From assembly GCA_031273305.1 (NCBI GenBank), contig JAISSC010000134.1:1-8400 (forward strand): a stretch of 8,400 nt of DNA, given 5' to 3'. The notes under the pieces are model-generated. The model was given only the letters and a program-made list of their open reading frames with translations. It was not told the origin of the DNA and made no database searches. This document shows, piece after piece, positions 7,584 through 8,400 of this stretch (the stretch's first letter is position 1; each line of letters starts with the position of its first letter). Both the position numbers and the translations under genes were made by a program. The DNA is from Flavobacteriaceae bacterium (lineage in GTDB: Bacteria; Bacteroidota; Bacteroidia; Flavobacteriales; Weeksellaceae).

Positions 7584-7808
7584 ATGGATAATATAAAAAA
7601 GATATTAGGTATATTATGGATAGGAGTAGCTTTAGTTAGTGCTTATTTGAGTATTGTAGTACTGGGGATTCCCAAAGTTTTCTCACATTCCGTTGAAGAT
7701 AAAGTATTCGGAATTATTATACTTTTTGTTTTAACTCCGATCATTGTCGGAGGATTTGCGATTTTTGGATATTATTGCCTCAAAGGAGAGTACGATAATC
7801 CCGAATAG
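7584..7808 (+). CDS. Small two-helix inner-membrane protein, transporter-linked
   Basis: This 74-residue protein has two predicted membrane helices, roughly 6-29 (ILGILWIGVALVSAYLSIVV) and 42-65 (FGIIILFVLTPIIVGGFAIF). They are joined by a short polar loop (PKVFSHSVEDK), and the tail is acidic (KGEYDNPE). It resembles small Bacteroidota membrane proteins that I associate with DUF6814 next to MFS transporters, but that family name is from memory and uncertain. The 17-bp gap from the transporter gene and the strong terminator after it show that it is the last gene of the porin-transporter unit. A role as an accessory or stabilising subunit of the transporter is inference from position only. No catalytic or metal-binding motif is visible. 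Confidence 0.8.
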   Translation: MDNIKKILGILWIGVALVSAYLSIVVLGIPKVFSHSVEDKVFGIIILFVLTPIIVGGFAIFGYYCLKGEYDNPE

Positions 7809-7837
7809 TAACATCTCTACATTATGGGGTAATCAAT

Positions 7838-7869
7838 AAAAAAGTCTCAAAGAAATTTGAGGCTTTTTT
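7838..7869. terminator. Intrinsic terminator, usable from both strands
   Basis: The arms AAAAAAGTCTCAAA and TTTGAGGCTTTTTT form a 14-bp stem with one T-G wobble, closed by a GAAA (GNRA-type) loop. A six-T run follows on the + strand, 29 bp after the small membrane protein stop. The A-run on the other side becomes a T-run on the minus strand, so the hairpin could also stop transcription arriving from the minus-strand mini-ORF that ends at 7878. Confidence 0.88.
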
Positions 7870-7877
7870 AATATATT

Positions 7878-7973
7878 TTATTCATTTTCTAAATCTTCAA
7901 TTTTTTTTATGTGTGCGTAAAGGTTAGAATCTAATCTTATTGAGATCGCTTTCTTATTTGTTACCGTACTCAT
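7878..7973 (-). pseudogene. 31-codon ORF resembling a truncated ribbon-helix-helix protein
   Basis: Read on the minus strand from the ATG at 7973, it encodes 31 residues, beginning MSTVTNKKAISIRLDSN and ending in LYAHIKKIEDLENE. The segment KKAISIRLDSNLYAHIKKI looks like the strand and first helix of a ribbon-helix-helix (Arc/CopG-type) DNA-binding domain. The usual turn and second helix (an 'NRS..NYIE'-like stretch) are replaced by a stop, so an independent fold is doubtful. It could be a decayed antitoxin-like gene, a real micropeptide, or a chance ORF. The frame is open further upstream to an ATG at 8069, but that extension crosses the GC-rich structured segment and has no protein-like character, so I prefer 7973. 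It sits 17 bp after the structured RNA segment and just before the bidirectional terminator, forming a compact minus-strand unit. Confidence 0.4.
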
Positions 7974-7990
7974 AATGATATTATTAGATA

Positions 7991-8126
7991 TACACGATAA
8001 AATTGATAAAAAGCCGCATCTTTCAATTACTTTGCAAACGGGCCTAGCCTTACGGCATGTCCCAATCAACTTTATGTTGTTTATATTTTAACGCAAATCT
8101 CATCATGAAAGTATGCGGCTCGTGTA
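7991..8126 (-). ncRNA. Candidate structured RNA or structured 5' leader, class unknown
   Basis: On the minus strand the ends of this segment pair. AGCCGCAT (8120-8113) pairs with ATGCGGCT (8019-8012), and after a single bulged A, CTTTCA (8111-8106) pairs with TGAAAG (8025-8020). This makes 14 bp. TACACG (8126-8121) can also pair with CGTGTA (7996-7991). Inside are TTTGC/GCAAA (8097-8093 with 8035-8031), a hairpin CAAC-ATAAA-GTTG (8079-8067), and a GC-rich hairpin. The last has GGG/CCC (8063-8061 with 8042-8040), an internal loop, then GCC-GTAA-GGC (8056-8047) with a GNRA-type tetraloop. A run of five Ts (8012-8008, the first paired) follows the main stem, resembling a terminator. The GC-rich core stands out in an AT-rich intergenic region, and a promoter lies just upstream. 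I recognise no known family: tmRNA, SRP, RNase P and common riboswitch signatures are absent. Confidence 0.5.
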
Positions 8127-8156
8127 CAAAGATAGTATATTTCGTTAGATTTACAA
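8127..8156 (-). promoter_or_regulatory. Bacteroidota-type promoter, minus strand
   Basis: Read on the minus strand there is TTG (8156-8154), a 19-bp spacer, then TATCTTTG (8134-8127), an exact match to the Bacteroidota -7 consensus TAnnTTTG with the usual -33 spacing. Transcription should begin at about 8123-8120, exactly at the 5' arm of the paired structure. No gene starts on the minus strand until 7973, so the transcript would open with about 150 nt of structured sequence. Confidence 0.65.
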
Positions 8157-8378
8157 TGGAAAATGGAAAAAAATATTTAAAAGTAAATCGTAGATTCAGC
8201 TGTTTTCTTTACAGGTTATGTAAGTTAAAGAAGTTTAAAAAACTGTTTAGGAAAAATTAGACGTATGAATTGTCCAAAATGGGGCAGTGTAAAAATGCTG
8301 TTTAACGTGAGTCTGGATAAGCAAGAAGTATATAAACCGGTTTAGGATGGGGCAATAAATCATGTTCTTAAAAATACT
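8157..8378. other. AT-rich intergenic sequence without a supported gene
   Basis: A + strand frame is open from 8057 to 8260 (67 codons). However, it runs antisense through the structured RNA segment, and its composition (Lys, Phe, Cys and Leu rich) fits translated AT-rich noncoding DNA. I see no recognisable domain, no tRNA and no transposase remnant on either strand. The only ordered feature is the degenerate duplication that begins at 8279. Confidence 0.55.
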
Positions 8379-8389
8379 ATTTAACATAA
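8279..8389. repeat. Degenerate direct duplication of two short blocks
   Basis: Block A, ATGGGGCA, occurs at 8279-8286 and again at 8347-8354. Block B, AAAAATGCTGTTTAACGTGA (8291-8310), recurs as AAAAATACTATTTAACATAA (8370-8389), 16 of 20 identical. The order A-B is kept, but copy 2 has 11 extra bases between the blocks. All four differences in block B are G in the first copy and A in the second. The second block B runs into the dif-like site at the window edge. Confidence 0.5.
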
Positions 8390-8400
8390 TATAAATTATA
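8379..8400. other. dif-like XerCD recombination site, truncated by window end
   Basis: The sequence reads ATTTAACATAA (11-bp arm), TATAAA (6-bp spacer), TTATA (start of the second arm, then the window ends). The reverse complement of the E. coli dif site, as I recall it, is ATTTAACATAA, TATACA, TTATG and onward. The first arm (the XerD-binding arm) is identical, the spacer differs at one base and the second arm at one of five, giving 20 of 22 matches. This could be the chromosomal dif site or an attachment site of an element that exploits XerCD. The missing six bases of the second arm are needed to confirm it, and AT-rich DNA raises the chance background. Confidence 0.4.

Noticed and set aside
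8039..8064. SRP (4.5S) RNA domain IV, suggested by a GNRA-capped GC-rich hairpin with internal loop
   Set aside because: The invariant GGAAGG..AGCA pattern and the symmetric loop are missing, and the outer regions do not form the long SRP rod.
7974..8069. N-terminal extension of the minus-strand mini-ORF to an ATG at 8069
   Set aside because: The extra residues come from the GC-rich paired segment and do not look like protein. The ribbon-helix-helix similarity starts after the ATG at 7973.
8012..8120. Hammerhead ribozyme, suggested by ATGATGAG near the 5' arm and GAAA next to the main stem on the minus strand
   Set aside because: The core needs CUGANGA, but the C is replaced by A. GAAA is itself paired in the 14-bp stem, and there is no room for stem I between the putative cleavage site and the core.
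7991..8126. Inverted repeat read as terminal repeats of an insertion sequence or MITE
   Set aside because: The repeats are short and offset by a bulge and a 15-base gap, with no target-site duplication that I can see. A promoter sits exactly outside one arm and a U-tract outside the other, which fits an RNA better.
8057..8260. 67-codon + strand ORF
   Set aside because: It runs antisense through the structured RNA and the minus promoter, has no recognisable domain, and its composition is that of translated AT-rich noncoding DNA.
1..8400. CRISPR array, tRNA or rRNA genes
   Set aside because: No regularly spaced repeats with unique spacers, no cloverleaf with a T-loop GTTCRA-type motif, and no rRNA-like conserved stretch were seen on either strand.

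Overview
The window is AT-rich, and its coding spans are packed head to tail on the + strand. Start codons follow A/T-rich leaders without a clear Shine-Dalgarno. The gene order parB - DUF5683-type membrane protein - dapB - lepB, the N-terminally extended signal peptidase and the TTG/TAnnTTTG promoter type all point to Bacteroidota, most likely Flavobacteriia. Genus cannot be fixed from this sequence.

Region 1 (1-4461) is a tightly spaced set of five genes. They are the C-terminal end of the chromosome-partition protein ParB, a small exported/membrane DUF5683-like protein (4-bp ATGA overlap with parB), the lysine/diaminopimelate pathway enzyme DapB, a large type I signal peptidase (LepB) and a secreted C1 (papain/bleomycin-hydrolase-like) peptidase. 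Together they link chromosome segregation, peptidoglycan precursor supply and protein export. A 221-bp gap (4462-4682) closes the block and carries a perfect 28-bp palindrome midway between the flanking genes.

Region 2 (4683-7808) is a transport unit: an outer-membrane porin-like beta-barrel, an inner-membrane MHS-type major facilitator transporter with an unusual periplasmic insert of about 90 residues, and a 74-residue two-helix membrane protein. The order suggests one solute route across both membranes; the substrate is unknown. A strong A-stem/T-tail hairpin (7838-7869) ends the unit and could also end transcription arriving from the opposite strand.

Region 3 (7870-8400) has no long gene and is the most intriguing part. 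On the minus strand it shows a good Bacteroidota promoter (TTG, 19 bp, TATCTTTG). This is followed by a GC-rich segment whose ends pair with each other over 14 bp (possibly 20 bp) and which contains two internal hairpins, one with a GUAA tetraloop. A U-tract follows, then a 31-codon ORF that looks like the start of a ribbon-helix-helix protein. This reads as an undescribed structured RNA or structured leader. The right edge holds a degenerate duplicated segment and, cut off by the window end, a sequence closely resembling one XerCD dif half-site plus spacer.
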